Below, piece by piece: positions 1 to 9,800 of a stretch of DNA of 60,481 bases (the stretch's first letter is position 1; every line of letters begins with the position of its first letter). The DNA comes from Herbaspirillum sp. Sphag64. Its GTDB lineage: Bacteria; Pseudomonadota; Gammaproteobacteria; Burkholderiales; Burkholderiaceae_D. A program made the translations under genes and the position numbers. The notes below the pieces were generated by a model. That model worked only from the letters and a program-made list of their open reading frames with translations. It did not search any database and was not told where the DNA came from. The stretch lies in assembly GCF_014192645.1 (NCBI RefSeq), contig NZ_JACHYE010000017.1, forward strand, positions 1-60,481, read 5' to 3'.

Positions 1-2
1 AA

Positions 3-317
3 AATCTGCGCGCACCGACCGCGACCGCGACACCAACGACATCGAATCAATACTGGCTGGGTGTGAATTATCAATACAACCCAGCGCTGCAACTGATTGC
101 AGCGGCGTATCACGCGACTGTGAACCAGGGTTATGGTGATTCGAACCTGTTCATGCTGGGTGCGAACTACAGCCTGTCCAAGCGCACGTTGCTGTATGTG
201 AGCGTTGGTACACTGAAGAACAGCTCGAAGAACAGCTTCACGATCGAGACTGGCCAGGGCAATATTGCTGGTCAAAACATGAATGCCCTGTACTTCGGCG
301 TGAGCCACTCGTTCTGA
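3..317 (+). CDS. Porin, 3' end only (partial)
   Basis: C-terminal part of a general bacterial outer-membrane porin; the 5' end lies left of the window. The frame is open from base 3. The visible residues alternate polar and hydrophobic positions in beta-strand style, and the protein ends in HSF, the terminal Phe recognised by the BAM complex. Segments such as YWLGVNYQYN, LGANYSLSKRT and ALYFGVSHSF match the last strands of betaproteobacterial OmpC-like porins. A GTG at 63 could be read as a start but lies inside a strand, so it is not the true start. A strong terminator follows. Confidence 0.85.
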   Translation, partial: NLRAPTATATPTTSNQYWLGVNYQYNPALQLIAAAYHATVNQGYGDSNLFMLGANYSLSKRTLLYVSVGTLKNSSKNSFTIETGQGNIAGQNMNALYFGVSHSF

Positions 318-401
318 TCGTATGAGGATCCGATCATTACGGGGGGCGATGCAGCGTGACAGGCAACTGTCGGATTGTTAAAAAAAGTAGCAAGGTCGTA
401 A

Positions 402-431
402 AAAGAAGGCAAGTTTCGACTTGCCTTCTTT
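402..431 (+). terminator. Rho-independent terminator after porin
   Basis: A 12-bp perfect stem (AAAGAAGGCAAG pairing with CTTGCCTTCTTT) with a 6-nt loop TTTCGA, ending in a short T run. It lies about 85 bp after the porin stop. Confidence 0.8.
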
Positions 432-504
432 CATTTGTGCTGCCACTGTCTTTGTTTATTAGTGCAGTGGCAAATGGAGCCACTTATCCAGGAGGAAGCA
501 TCCT

Positions 505-1383
505 ATGCAGGCCAGACTGATCGTTGACGGTAAACATGAACTTGGTGAATGTGCAATCTGGTGTGAGCGCAGTCAGTCTGTTTACTGGACTGATATTCAG
601 GCGTCACGGTTATGGAATCATCGCCCTGCAGACGGCGCATTACGCAGCTGGAGCATGCCGGAGCGCTTATCGGTGTTCGCGTTGACAGCACAACCGCAGC
701 GATTACTGATCGGCTTGGCTTCGCGCCTGGCATTTTTTGATCTGGTGACCGAGGTCATCACGCCGATTTGTGAAGTCGAACCTGATTTGCCGACGACACG
801 CCTGAATGATGGTCGTTGTGACCGTCACGGGCGCTTCGTATTCGGCACATTGAATGAAGATAGCGAGCGTGCTCCCATCGGCAGTTTTTATCGACTTGAT
901 GCAGACCTGAAGCTGGAGCGTTTGCCTTTGCCTTCGATCGCAATTTCGAACAGTGTCTGCTTCAGTCCGGATGGCAGCCGTATGTATTTTTGCGATACGT
1001 TGCAAGGCAAGATCATGTGCTGTGACTATCATGCAGATGGCACCATCGGCGATCAACGTGTCTTCGTCGATCTGTCTGATGTGCAAGGCGGGCCGGATGG
1101 TTCCCTGATCGATGCCGATGGCTATCTGTGGAATGCGCAATGGGGGGCTGCCAGGGTCGCGCGCTATGCGCCTGATGGCAGCTTTGATCGCAGTATCTCG
1201 TTGCCGGTATCTCAACCCAGTTGTCCTGCACTCGGTGGCGCCGCATTCGATACTCTCTATATCACGACTGCCCACGAGGGCATGAATGCCACACAACGCC
1301 TCAATGAGCTTGCTGCCGGTGGATTGTTTGGGATCACACTCGATGGTATTCGTGGCTTGCCAGAGTCACGATTTGCTGGCTGA
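505..1383 (+). CDS. SMP-30/gluconolactonase/LRE family protein
   Basis: Six-bladed beta-propeller lactonase-type enzyme of 292 aa, expected to hydrolyse a sugar lactone in the cytoplasm with one divalent metal. The metal ligands of the SMP-30 family can be seen: Glu15 in LGECAIW, Asn149 in the ISNSVCFSPDG segment and Asp198 in GGPDGSLIDADGYLW. The substrate-side Asn-Asp pair is at 101-102 (RLNDGRCDRHG). The start is supported by an AGGAGGAA ribosome site at about 490-497. It sits just before an FAH-family hydrolase, a pairing common in sugar-acid oxidation pathways, so a role in pentose or hexose lactone breakdown is likely but inferred. The sugar cannot be told from sequence. Confidence 0.85.
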   Translation: MQARLIVDGKHELGECAIWCERSQSVYWTDIQASRLWNHRPADGALRSWSMPERLSVFALTAQPQRLLIGLASRLAFFDLVTEVITPICEVEPDLPTTRLNDGRCDRHGRFVFGTLNEDSERAPIGSFYRLDADLKLERLPLPSIAISNSVCFSPDGSRMYFCDTLQGKIMCCDYHADGTIGDQRVFVDLSDVQGGPDGSLIDADGYLWNAQWGAARVARYAPDGSFDRSISLPVSQPSCPALGGAAFDTLYITTAHEGMNATQRLNELAAGGLFGITLDGIRGLPESRFAG

Positions 1384-1476
1384 AGTGGTTGTTAATTTGC
1401 TTGCTGAGGTTCCGCATGACAGATGCAGGCGTTTTCTTTTACACTTCCGGCATCGTTTTCATTCTGGACCCCTGAC

Positions 1477-2160
1477 ATGACTTACGCCATTCCTGCTCCT
1501 GTTATAACCACTGTGCCTGTTGTCGGTGGTGATCCATTTCCGGTTCGCCGTATTTATTGCGTTGGTCGCAACTATGCTGCACACGCGCGCGAAATGGGGC
1601 ATGACCCCCATCGCGAACCACCATTTTTCTTCATGAAGCCGAGCGATGCGATTGTGCCGACTGACACTGTCGTGCCATATCCTGCAAAGACTAACGATTA
1701 TCAGCATGAGATCGAACTGGTCGTTGCACTGGGCAAAGGCGGTCGGGATGTTTCCGTCGAACAGGCACTGTCGCTGGTGTTTGGCTATGCGGTCGGTCTC
1801 GATATGACGCGTCGCGACATCCAAAGCGAAGCCAAGAAGCTGTCCCGTCCCTGGGATATGGCCAAGGGTTTTGATCAATCTGCACCGTGCGCACCACTAG
1901 TGCCGGTGACTCAGTCTGGTCATCTCGACAAGGGGACAATCTGGCTCAAGGTCAATGGTGAAGTGCGCCAGCAAGGCGATTTGTCAGATCTGATCTGGAG
2001 CGTCGCCGAAACCATTTCCTACCTGTCGGGACTGGTTGAGCTGTGCCCGGGGGATCTGATCTATACCGGCACACCGGAAGGTGTTGGCGCGGTGGTCAAG
2101 GGTGATCATTTGCAAGGCCATGTTGATGGTTTGCCTGCGCTGAACATCACAATTGGCTAA
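1477..2160 (+). CDS. Fumarylacetoacetate hydrolase (FAH) family protein
   Basis: Cytosolic metal-dependent enzyme of the FAH superfamily, 227 aa from the chosen start; the family includes acylpyruvases, 2-keto-3-deoxy sugar-acid dehydratases and decarboxylases. Diagnostic segments are RRIYCVGRNYAAHA near the N-terminus, EPPFFFMKPSDA, HEIELVVALGKGG with acidic metal ligands, and LCPGDLIYTGTPEGVG near the end. An upstream in-frame ATG at 1423 would add 18 hydrophobic residues not typical of the family, so 1477 (MTYAIPAP) is preferred; no strong ribosome site decides it. It follows the SMP-30 lactonase by about 90 bp and may be cotranscribed. Substrate unknown. Confidence 0.85.
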   Translation: MTYAIPAPVITTVPVVGGDPFPVRRIYCVGRNYAAHAREMGHDPHREPPFFFMKPSDAIVPTDTVVPYPAKTNDYQHEIELVVALGKGGRDVSVEQALSLVFGYAVGLDMTRRDIQSEAKKLSRPWDMAKGFDQSAPCAPLVPVTQSGHLDKGTIWLKVNGEVRQQGDLSDLIWSVAETISYLSGLVELCPGDLIYTGTPEGVGAVVKGDHLQGHVDGLPALNITIG

Positions 2161-2510
2161 ACATAGATAGAAATATTGCTAATTTAGCAATTGTTTGTGC
2201 AAGTTTCGCTCTTTGCTGCATCCAGACATCAAACTGTCACGGATGCAAATGGCGGAGGGCGTATAATAAGCGATTGCCCGGCAGTTTCTGTCGGGCAATC
2301 TCTGGCCTCTGGTGGCTTGTGTTGTTAATAGTACCGACAGCAATATTGATCGCCGCTGTTATCACGCAATGCCGTTGTTCCATGTTGCTCGCCGAGACCA
2401 ATCTCCACCACCCGTTACCACTGAAAGTTACAGAGCCTTTTCGCGAATGTGTCAGTCGCAATCTGCTGAGCAGAACATTGTGCCGATTCACGCAGGGTTC
2501 GCTATAAACC
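2161..2510 (+). promoter_or_regulatory. Long gene-free leader of the RhlE-like helicase
   Basis: 350 bp without a credible gene. A TATAAT at 2262-2267 could be the -10 of the helicase promoter (no good -35 seen). Just downstream at 2272-2300 is a perfect 9-bp inverted repeat, GATTGCCCG and CGGGCAATC with an 11-nt loop and no T run. If transcription starts near 2274, the 5' untranslated region would be about 235 nt, starting in this hairpin. Long leaders are typical of autoregulated or cold-induced RNA helicase genes; that role here is inferred. Confidence 0.45.
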
Positions 2511-3953
2511 ATGCTGCCTGAAACTGCAACACCTGAAATGCCTAGCGTCCGCTTCGAGGACTTCGGCCTGTCTCCCGATATCCTCAAGGCCTTGTCGGCG
2601 CAGGGTTACACTCACCCGACTCCCATTCAGGCGCAGGCCATTCCTGTGGTGCTTCAAGGACGTGATGTGATGGGCGCGGCGCAAACAGGAACTGGCAAGA
2701 CTGCTGGTTTTTCGCTGCCGATCATTCAATTGTTGCTGGCGCATGCGAGTACCAGCATGTCACCGGCACGCCATCCGGTACGTGCCCTGATTCTGACGCC
2801 CACACGTGAGCTGGCCGATCAGGTTGCTGAAAACGTCAAAGCCTATTCACGCTTCACGCCCTTGCGTTCGACCGTCGTGTTTGGTGGTATCGACATGGCA
2901 CCGCAGACTGCCATCTTACGCGGCGGTGTGGAAATCGTGATTGCTACACCGGGACGCCTGCTTGATCACGTGCAGCAAAAAACTGTGAACCTGTCGCAGA
3001 CCCAGATACTGGTCATGGATGAGGCTGATCGCATGCTGGACATGGGCTTCCTGCCAGACTTGCAGCGTATTATCAATCTGTTGCCCAAACAACGTCAGAA
3101 TTTACTGTTCTCGGCAACATTCTCGCCTGAAATCAAGAAGTTGGCAGCCAGCTTCCAGAACAACCCGGTGACTATCGAAGTGGCGCGCAGCAACGCAACT
3201 GCCGAGCGTGTTACGCAAACCATTTACAAGGTTGATGAAGACGCCAAGAGCGATGCTGTGGCGCACATCATCCGTGAACGTCAACTCAAGCAGGTCATTG
3301 TTTTTTCGAACACCAAGATCGGTGCTTCCAAGCTGGCGCGTCAGCTTGAGAACGATGGTGTCAAGGCCTCCGCGATTCATGGTGACAAGTCGCAAGGCGA
3401 GCGTATGGCGGCACTGGAAGCCTTCAAGCAAGGTCAGGTCGAAGTACTGGTCGCCACCGATGTGGCTGCGCGAGGCCTCGATATTGCTGAACTGCCGTGC
3501 GTCATCAATATCGACCTGCCCTATAACGCGGAAGACTATGTGCACCGTATCGGCCGTACTGGCCGTGCGGGTGCTTCCGGAGACGCGATTTCGTTGTTTA
3601 GTGACAAGGATGAGCGTTTGCTCGTCGATATCGAGAAGCTGATCAAGATCAAATTTGTGCGTGCCGAGCTGACAGGTTTTGTGCCACGCCAGCGCGGTGA
3701 ACGCGGAGACCGCGGTGAGCGGGGTGGTAGAGCTGACCGTGTCGAGCGTACTCCTGCGGTAAGGGATACCCAATCCTACGGTCGCAGCAACGGCGGTGCA
3801 CCACGCAAGGAAAAGGTCGACCCCTGGTTCCTCAAGCCCTATGAACCCAGCGCCAGTAGCGACAGTCTCCCGGTTGCCGCAGCCAAGCCGACGAACGCCA
3901 AGGCTCCCAAGCACAAGGTGGCGGCTTTGCTGGGTGGCTTGCCCAAACGCTGA
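2511..3953 (+). CDS. rhlE: DEAD-box ATP-dependent RNA helicase, RhlE type
   Basis: RNA helicase of 480 aa acting in ribosome assembly or RNA turnover. The full DEAD-box core is present: Q motif GYTHPTPIQ, motif I AQTGTGKT (57-64), PTRELADQ, motif II DEAD (169-172), SAT, then VATDVAARGLDI and HRIGRTGRAG in the second RecA lobe. After about residue 390 comes a basic Arg/Gly-rich tail (RQRGERGDRGERGGRADR) ending in Lys/Pro/Ala, as in RhlE proteins that bind RNA through the tail. The gene stands alone behind a long leader and converges on gluQ, with only 8 bp between stops. Family assignment is certain; RhlE rather than DbpA/SrmB/CsdA is judged from length and tail. Confidence 0.9.
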   Translation: MLPETATPEMPSVRFEDFGLSPDILKALSAQGYTHPTPIQAQAIPVVLQGRDVMGAAQTGTGKTAGFSLPIIQLLLAHASTSMSPARHPVRALILTPTRELADQVAENVKAYSRFTPLRSTVVFGGIDMAPQTAILRGGVEIVIATPGRLLDHVQQKTVNLSQTQILVMDEADRMLDMGFLPDLQRIINLLPKQRQNLLFSATFSPEIKKLAASFQNNPVTIEVARSNATAERVTQTIYKVDEDAKSDAVAHIIRERQLKQVIVFSNTKIGASKLARQLENDGVKASAIHGDKSQGERMAALEAFKQGQVEVLVATDVAARGLDIAELPCVINIDLPYNAEDYVHRIGRTGRAGASGDAISLFSDKDERLLVDIEKLIKIKFVRAELTGFVPRQRGERGDRGERGGRADRVERTPAVRDTQSYGRSNGGAPRKEKVDPWFLKPYEPSASSDSLPVAAAKPTNAKAPKHKVAALLGGLPKR

Positions 3954-3961
3954 TTGCCGTA

Positions 3962-4870
3962 TCAGGCACGCACTGGCAAGCGCGCCAGTTTGCGTAGCCA
4001 GGCCGCTTGCGCCTGATCCCAGAATTTTGCCAGCGACGGTGTCGATGGCAGATCGAGTTCCAGAAACCGCGCGGCAGACTGCAGTTCTGCCAAAGGCTGT
4101 GACAGATCAAGTGCCTGCGCGCCGTTTTGCTTGGAAAGCTTTTCTCCACCGCTGTGCCGCACCAGAGGCAGGTGCAGATAAGCTGGCGCGGGATAGCCCA
4201 GTAAATCCTGCAGGTACATCTGTCGTGCGGTTGAGTCCAGCAGGTCTGCGCCACGCACCACATGGGTGACGCCTTGTTGCGCATCATCAACGACAACGGC
4301 CAACTGGTAAGCCCAGAACCCATCTGCACGTTTCAATACAAAATCACCGACTTCACTGGCCAGATGCTGAGACTGCTGTCCGAGCCAGCGATCTTCAAAT
4401 TGCTGGTGCTCGCCAGACTGGCCTGTATCGGGGACTCTTAACCGCAGTGCCCGAGCTTGCTTGCCAACTGCCAGACCAGCGCGGCAGGTGCCCGGATAGA
4501 TTGTCGCTCCATCAGCTGCCAGACCTAAGCGTGAATCCATGATCTCCTTGCGTGAGCAGCCGCAAGGATAGACATGTTTTTCCAGCGTCCGGTATGCTTG
4601 GCGATAGTGGTCCGTGCGCTTGCTCTGCACGAGCACCGGACCATCCCATTGCATTCCCAATTCCAACAGTGCAGTCTGGATCGCATCGGCTGCGCCGGGG
4701 ATGGTACGCGTTTCATCGACATCTTCAATTCGTAGCAACCAGCGGCCGTTGTGTGCACGCGCATCCAGATAACTGGCCAGTGCAGCTACCAGAGATCCGG
4801 CATGCAGCGGTCCTGATGGGGAGGGGGCAAAGCGGCCCACATAGGGCCGTTGGGGGGACGTCGACATCAT
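3962..4870 (-). CDS. gluQ: Glutamyl-Q tRNA(Asp) synthetase
   Basis: Paralogue of the glutamyl-tRNA synthetase catalytic domain (302 aa, no anticodon-binding domain) that attaches glutamate to queuosine at the wobble base of tRNA-Asp. The class I signatures are present: [15 protein letters not shown] with HAGS in place of HIGH, and EKLSKQNG in place of [14 protein letters not shown] and the zinc-binding cysteines [10 protein letters not shown] and YPGTCR match GluQRS. Two consecutive ATGs open the gene, so the start may be one codon later. In gammaproteobacteria gluQ often follows dksA; here it stands between the helicase and a divergent flavoprotein gene. Confidence 0.93.
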   Translation of the reverse strand: MMSTSPQRPYVGRFAPSPSGPLHAGSLVAALASYLDARAHNGRWLLRIEDVDETRTIPGAADAIQTALLELGMQWDGPVLVQSKRTDHYRQAYRTLEKHVYPCGCSRKEIMDSRLGLAADGATIYPGTCRAGLAVGKQARALRLRVPDTGQSGEHQQFEDRWLGQQSQHLASEVGDFVLKRADGFWAYQLAVVVDDAQQGVTHVVRGADLLDSTARQMYLQDLLGYPAPAYLHLPLVRHSGGEKLSKQNGAQALDLSQPLAELQSAARFLELDLPSTPSLAKFWDQAQAAWLRKLARLPVRA

Positions 4871-4941
4871 GGTGGTTGCAGGTGCGATAGGCAGGTCGCG
4901 ATTGTTCCGTTTTCTTGAATTGCGTCTTCACATTGTGATGC

Positions 4942-4970
4942 TTACCAAGCGTTACATGAAAGCATATAGT
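4942..4970 (+). promoter_or_regulatory. Candidate sigma-70 promoter of the WrbA-like gene
   Basis: TTACCA (4942-4947) and TATAGT (4965-4970), 17 bp apart, upstream of the flavoprotein gene. The predicted leader is about 75 nt and includes an AAAGGA ribosome site at 5042-5047. Confidence 0.55.
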
Positions 4971-5054
4971 AGAAGAGTTTTATCGCAAGGATGTTCGTCG
5001 CTTTACTGGTCGCATGCAGGACTACTTTTAACCTTTTAACCAAAGGACAATCTC

Positions 5055-5630
5055 ATGAGCAAAATCGCTATTGTTTATCACTCCGGTTATGGTCATACCA
5101 AGAAGCTCGCCGAAGCAGTACAGGCCGGTGCCGCAGGCGCTGCAGGTACCAGCGCTGAGTTGATCGCCATTACTGCTGAAGGCACGATCACCGATGCCGA
5201 ATGGGCCGCTCTGGATGCGGCAGATGCTATTATCTTCGGTTCGCCGACCTACATGGGTACCGTCTCCTGGCAATTCAAAAAATTCGCCGATGCCAGCTCC
5301 AAGCCCTGGTTCAGCCAGAAGTGGAAGGACAAGATCGGTGCTGGATTTACTAATTCGGCGACCATGAATGGTGACAAGTTATCAACCTTGCACTATCTGT
5401 TCACGTTTGGCATGCAACACAGCATGATCTGGGTCGGTACTGGCCTGATGCCATCGAACTCCAAGGCAGCGCAGCGTAACGACATCAACTATGTGGGCTC
5501 TTTCAGTGGTCTGATGGCGCAAAGTCCGTCTGATTCTTCCCCTGAGGAAGGACCGTTGCCGGGAGACCTGGAAACGGCCAAGCTGTTCGGTAAGCGTGTT
5601 GCTGAGACGGCAGCCCAGTTCAAGAAATAA
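5055..5630 (+). CDS. WrbA-like flavodoxin-fold NAD(P)H:quinone oxidoreductase
   Basis: FMN-binding flavoprotein of 191 aa, expected to reduce quinones by two electrons in the cytoplasm. The N-terminal IAIVYHSGYGHTKKLAEAV is the flavodoxin phosphate-binding loop; FGSPTYMGTVSWQFKKFAD is the second FMN-contact segment seen in WrbA/YwqN-type proteins. Length matches WrbA (about 190-200 aa). It is monocistronic, with its own promoter, an AAAGGA ribosome site and a strong terminator. It could instead be a general flavodoxin-family NADPH-dependent FMN reductase; the electron acceptor is not defined by the sequence. Confidence 0.85.
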   Translation: MSKIAIVYHSGYGHTKKLAEAVQAGAAGAAGTSAELIAITAEGTITDAEWAALDAADAIIFGSPTYMGTVSWQFKKFADASSKPWFSQKWKDKIGAGFTNSATMNGDKLSTLHYLFTFGMQHSMIWVGTGLMPSNSKAAQRNDINYVGSFSGLMAQSPSDSSPEEGPLPGDLETAKLFGKRVAETAAQFKK

Positions 5631-5665
5631 ATGCCAACGCAGCACACCATACTGACTTAACGAAT

Positions 5666-5698
5666 AGCCCATCGTGCAGAGTATGCCGATGGGCTTTT
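5666..5698 (+). terminator. Rho-independent terminator after the WrbA-like gene
   Basis: Perfect 9-bp stem AGCCCATCG / CGATGGGCT with a 12-nt loop followed by TTTT. Confidence 0.75.
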
Positions 5699-5722
5699 CA
5701 GTCTGGTGCTGTGTATGCAGAT

Positions 5723-6625
5723 TCAGGCAGGCGCTTGTGCCGCAGTTGTCGTGCTTGCCACTTTCACCAGCTCAGGTGCGCAGTGCGGGCAGGATTTACC
5801 GGGCACGTAGGCAGGGGAGAGCTGTTCACGTGGGGTTACGACGGCGCGACAGGCAAAGCATTGCGCGGTCGCCGTTTCCTGCAATTGCGGATTGAGCGCG
5901 GTGCGGTAGTCAAATACAAAGCAATCACCCTGATAGTGGGCACCACCGACTTCTTCGAAATACTTGAGAATACCGCCCTCGAGTTGATAGACGCTGTTGT
6001 AGCCGATGTTCTGCATGTGAATCGCCGCTTTTTCGCAGCGAATGCCACCGGTGCAAAAGGTCACCACGGTCTTGTCGTTCAACTCATCCTTATGGTCGGC
6101 GATAACCTGTGGAAACTCGGTAAATTTGTTGATGCGATAGTCGATGGTATTTTCAAACGTCCCGACATCGACTTCGAAGGCATTACGTGTATCCACCATG
6201 ACCACGGGCTTGCCATTGTCATCATGTCCCTGATCCAGCCAGCGTTTGAGTGTAGGTGCATTAACGAAGGGCGCACGACCCTCTTCGGGTTTGATCAGCG
6301 GATGCTTCATGGTGATGATTTCAGCCTTGAGCTTGACCAGCATGCGATTGAACGGTTGCTTTTCGGAGAGGCTTTCCTTGACTTCGATATCGGAAAAGCG
6401 GCTATCAGCGCGCAGCCAGCTGAGAAATGCATCAATGTCATCGCGTTTGCCTGCGAGAAACAGGTTGATTCCTTCCGGGCTCAGGATGATCGTGCCACGC
6501 AGATTGTGTTGTTTGCAAAATTCCAGGAAGACCGGGCGTTTTTCAGCCGTGTCATCGAAGGTGATGAATTTGTAAGCAGCAATATTGACGTAAGATTGCG
6601 CGTCGTTGGACGTGTTTTGTTGCAT
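5723..6625 (-). CDS. trhO: tRNA U34 hydroxylase (TrhO, rhodanese-like, UPF0176)
   Basis: Oxygen-dependent 5-hydroxyuridine synthase for the wobble base of certain tRNAs (300 aa). The N-terminal acylphosphatase-like part ([29 protein letters not shown]) is followed by a rhodanese domain with the active cysteine loop [15 protein letters not shown], then [16 protein letters not shown]-terminal extension has CFACRAV and later CPHC cysteine pairs, probably a small zinc site. The gene is monocistronic and convergent with the WrbA-like gene. Assignment is strong; the extension's role is inferred only. Confidence 0.9.
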   Translation of the reverse strand: MQQNTSNDAQSYVNIAAYKFITFDDTAEKRPVFLEFCKQHNLRGTIILSPEGINLFLAGKRDDIDAFLSWLRADSRFSDIEVKESLSEKQPFNRMLVKLKAEIITMKHPLIKPEEGRAPFVNAPTLKRWLDQGHDDNGKPVVMVDTRNAFEVDVGTFENTIDYRINKFTEFPQVIADHKDELNDKTVVTFCTGGIRCEKAAIHMQNIGYNSVYQLEGGILKYFEEVGGAHYQGDCFVFDYRTALNPQLQETATAQCFACRAVVTPREQLSPAYVPGKSCPHCAPELVKVASTTTAAQAPA

Positions 6626-6794
6626 GATGAAAATGCCTAAGTCTTTGAATTGACAGCATTATAAACGCCTTGGCCTGTAGTTTCCCAGATTCTGGTCGTA
6701 ATCTGCCAACAATTCGTCGCTGTTGGTGAAGCGGTTGCGGGCCACCGTTCCTCTGTGCTGGCGATGGTCCACATTCTCAGTGCCCCATTCATAA

Positions 6795-6808
6795 ATACCG
6801 AGCGGTAT
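6795..6808. repeat. Short perfect dyad upstream of dnaE
   Basis: ATACCG-AG-CGGTAT, a 6-bp inverted repeat 30 bp before the dnaE ATG and just upstream of a TATAGA (6813-6818) that could be a -10. It could be an operator or mean nothing. Confidence 0.3.
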
Positions 6809-6837
6809 GTCATATAGAGCCGGTAAAATGCGAGCCT

Positions 6838-9800
6838 ATGACTACACCGCAATTTGTACATTTAAGACTGCATTCCGAATATTCCATTGTCGACGGCCTG
6901 GTGCGTATCGACGATGTTGTCAAAGCCGCTGCCAAGGATGGCCAGGCGGCATTGGCCGTGACCGATCTGGGTAACCTGTTTGGTATGGTCAAATTCTACA
7001 AGGCAGCGCGTGGCAAGGGCGTCAAGCCGATTGCAGGCTGCGACGTCTGGATCAGTAATGATGAAGACCGCGACAAACCGACGCGTTTGTTGTTGCTGGT
7101 CAAGAGTCATCACGGTTATTTGCAGTTATGTGACCTGTTGAGTAAGGCCTGGCTGACCAATCTGCACCGTGGTCGGGCGGAGATTCGTCCCGAGTGGCTG
7201 GCACAATTGCGCCAAGAAGAAGGTGGCAATGGACTGATCGCGCTCTCCGGTGCGCAGCTGGGTGATGTTGGTGTCGCCATCGACAATGGCAACGTGGCTG
7301 CGGCTGAGCGCTGTGCGCAACGCTGGAGCGAGATGTTTCCAGGCGCGTTTTATCTGGAAATCCAGCGTTATCAACAACATAACATGGAGTTGCAGGTACG
7401 CCAGACGGTGGCGCTGGCAGCCCGTTTGCAGTTGCCGGTCGTGGCCACGCATCCGATTCAGTTCCTTTCAGCTGATGAATTCATTGCCCATGAAGCCCGG
7501 ACCTGCATCGCCGAAGGCGAAATTCTGGCCAACGCACGGCGCGTCAAGCGCTTCAACGAGCAGCAAAACTTCAAGACCCAGGCTGAGATGGCAGCCTTGT
7601 TTGCGGACTTGCCCGGCGCCATCCAAAACACGATCGAAATTGCCAAGCGTTGCAGCCTGACGCTGACTTTGGGCAAACCACAGCTGCCTAACTTCCCGAC
7701 GCCCGATGGCATGACCATTGATGATTTTCTGGTAGCGCAGACCAAGCTTGGTCTGGAGGATCGACTCAAGCATCTGTACCCTGACGAAGCTCGTCGGGAG
7801 AAGGAACGGCCGCGCTATGAGGCACGTCTGAAGTTCGAGAATGACACCATCATCAAGATGAAATTTCCGGGCTACTTCCTGATCGTGGCTGACTTCATCC
7901 AGTGGGCCAAAAACAATGGCGTACCGGTTGGGCCGGGGCGTGGTTCTGGTGCTGGTTCGTTGGTGGCTTACAGTCTCTCGATTACCGATCTGGACCCGCT
8001 GGAATACAACTTGCTGTTTGAGCGCTTCCTCAACCCTGAGCGGGTATCGATGCCCGACTTCGATATTGACTTCTGCCAGGAAGGGCGTGACCGCGTCATC
8101 CAGTACGTCAAGGACCGTTATGGCAAGGAGGCGGTCTCGCAGATCGCTACCTTCGGTACCATGGCAGCCAAGGGTGCTGTGCGTGACGTCGGTCGGGTAC
8201 TCGATCTGGGTTACAACTTCTGTGACGGTATTTCCAAGCTGATTCCGTTCAAGCCGGGTAAATTGGTCACGCTGGCCGATGCGATCGAAGAAGAGCCGTT
8301 ACTCAAAGAGCGGCTGGACAACGAAGAAGAAGTCAAACAATTGATGGGTCTGGCGCAACAGGTCGAAGGTATTGCCCGTAACATCGGTATGCATGCCGGT
8401 GGCGTGCTGATTGCTCCCGGCAAGCTGACGGATTTCTGTCCGCTGTACACCCAGGGTGGTGACGCCGGCGTGGTCTCGCAGTACGACAAGGACGACGTCG
8501 AAGCCGTCGGTCTGGTCAAGTTCGACTTCTTGGGACTGACGACACTGACCATTCTTGATAGGGCGGTCCGCTATATCAAAATGCTGGATCCCGAGATGGC
8601 GGATTTTGATCTGGCCAAGCTGCCGCTCAATGATCGCGCTTCGTACGATCTGCTGACCAAGGCCAAGACGGTCGCCGTATTCCAGCTGGAAAGTCGCGGC
8701 ATGCAAGGCATGCTCAAGGATGCACGGCCAGACCGTTTCGAAGACATTATTGCGCTGGTGGCGTTGTACCGTCCGGGTCCGATGGATCTGATCCCTGACT
8801 TCTGCAAACGTAAGCACGGTGAAAAATTCGACTATCCGGATCCGCGTACCGAGGGCATCCTGTCCGAAACCTACGGCATCATGGTGTATCAGGAGCAGGT
8901 GATGCAGATGGCGCAGGTCGTCGGAGGCTACTCGCTGGGTGGCGCCGACTTGCTGCGACGGGCGATGGGTAAGAAGAAGGCCGAGGAAATGGCGCAGCAT
9001 CGCCAGATCTTCCGCGAAGGTGCTGCCAAGGATGGTTTGTCTCAGGAAAAGGCCGACGAAATCTTCGACTTGATGGAGAAGTTCGCCGGCTACGGTTTCA
9101 ACAAATCCCATGCCGCAGCCTATGCCTTGCTGTCTTACCACACCGCCTATCTCAAGGCCCATCACCCCGCCGCGTTCATGGCAGCCAACTTGTCGCTGGC
9201 CATGGACGATACGGAAAAGATCAAGATTCTGGTCGAAGATGCCGTTGATATCTGCGGATTATCGCTGTTGCCGCCCGACATCAATCTCTCCGATTACCGC
9301 TTCATACCGGTCGGTGAGCCGGGCAAGAAGGCAGTCCATATCCGCTATGGGCTGGGTGCGGTCAAAGGTTCCGGACAGGGCGCGATCGAAGCCATCATCG
9401 CTGCACGCAAGGATGGACCATTCAAGGATTTATTCGACTTCGCCAAACGCGTCGACAAGCGTCAGATCAATCGCCGTACGGTTGACTCGCTGATTCGCGC
9501 TGGCGCTTTTGACTGCTTCAGTGTCGATCGGGCGATTTTGCAGGCGACGGTCGGTCTGGCCTGGGAAAATGCTGAGCAGCTTGATGCAGCGGCCAATCAG
9601 GTAAGTCTGTTCGGTGGTGATGACAGTGATCTGGAAGCGCCGCTGGAATATGTGCAGGTTCGCCCGTGGACTGACAAGCAGCGCTTGACTGAAGAAAAGA
9701 CCGCGCTCGGCTTTTATCTGTCGGGGCACTTGTTTGATGCCTATGAAAAAGAAGTCCGGCAATTCGTCAGGACCAAGATATCGAATCTTGAGCCTGGACG

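Noticed and set aside
5711..6640. A 309-codon plus-strand frame opposite trhO
   Set aside because: It lies entirely antisense to a well-conserved trhO gene, has no domain features and reads like the complement of coding DNA.
8299..9165. A 288-codon minus-strand frame inside dnaE
   Set aside because: Antisense to the dnaE catalytic core; the sense frame is certain.
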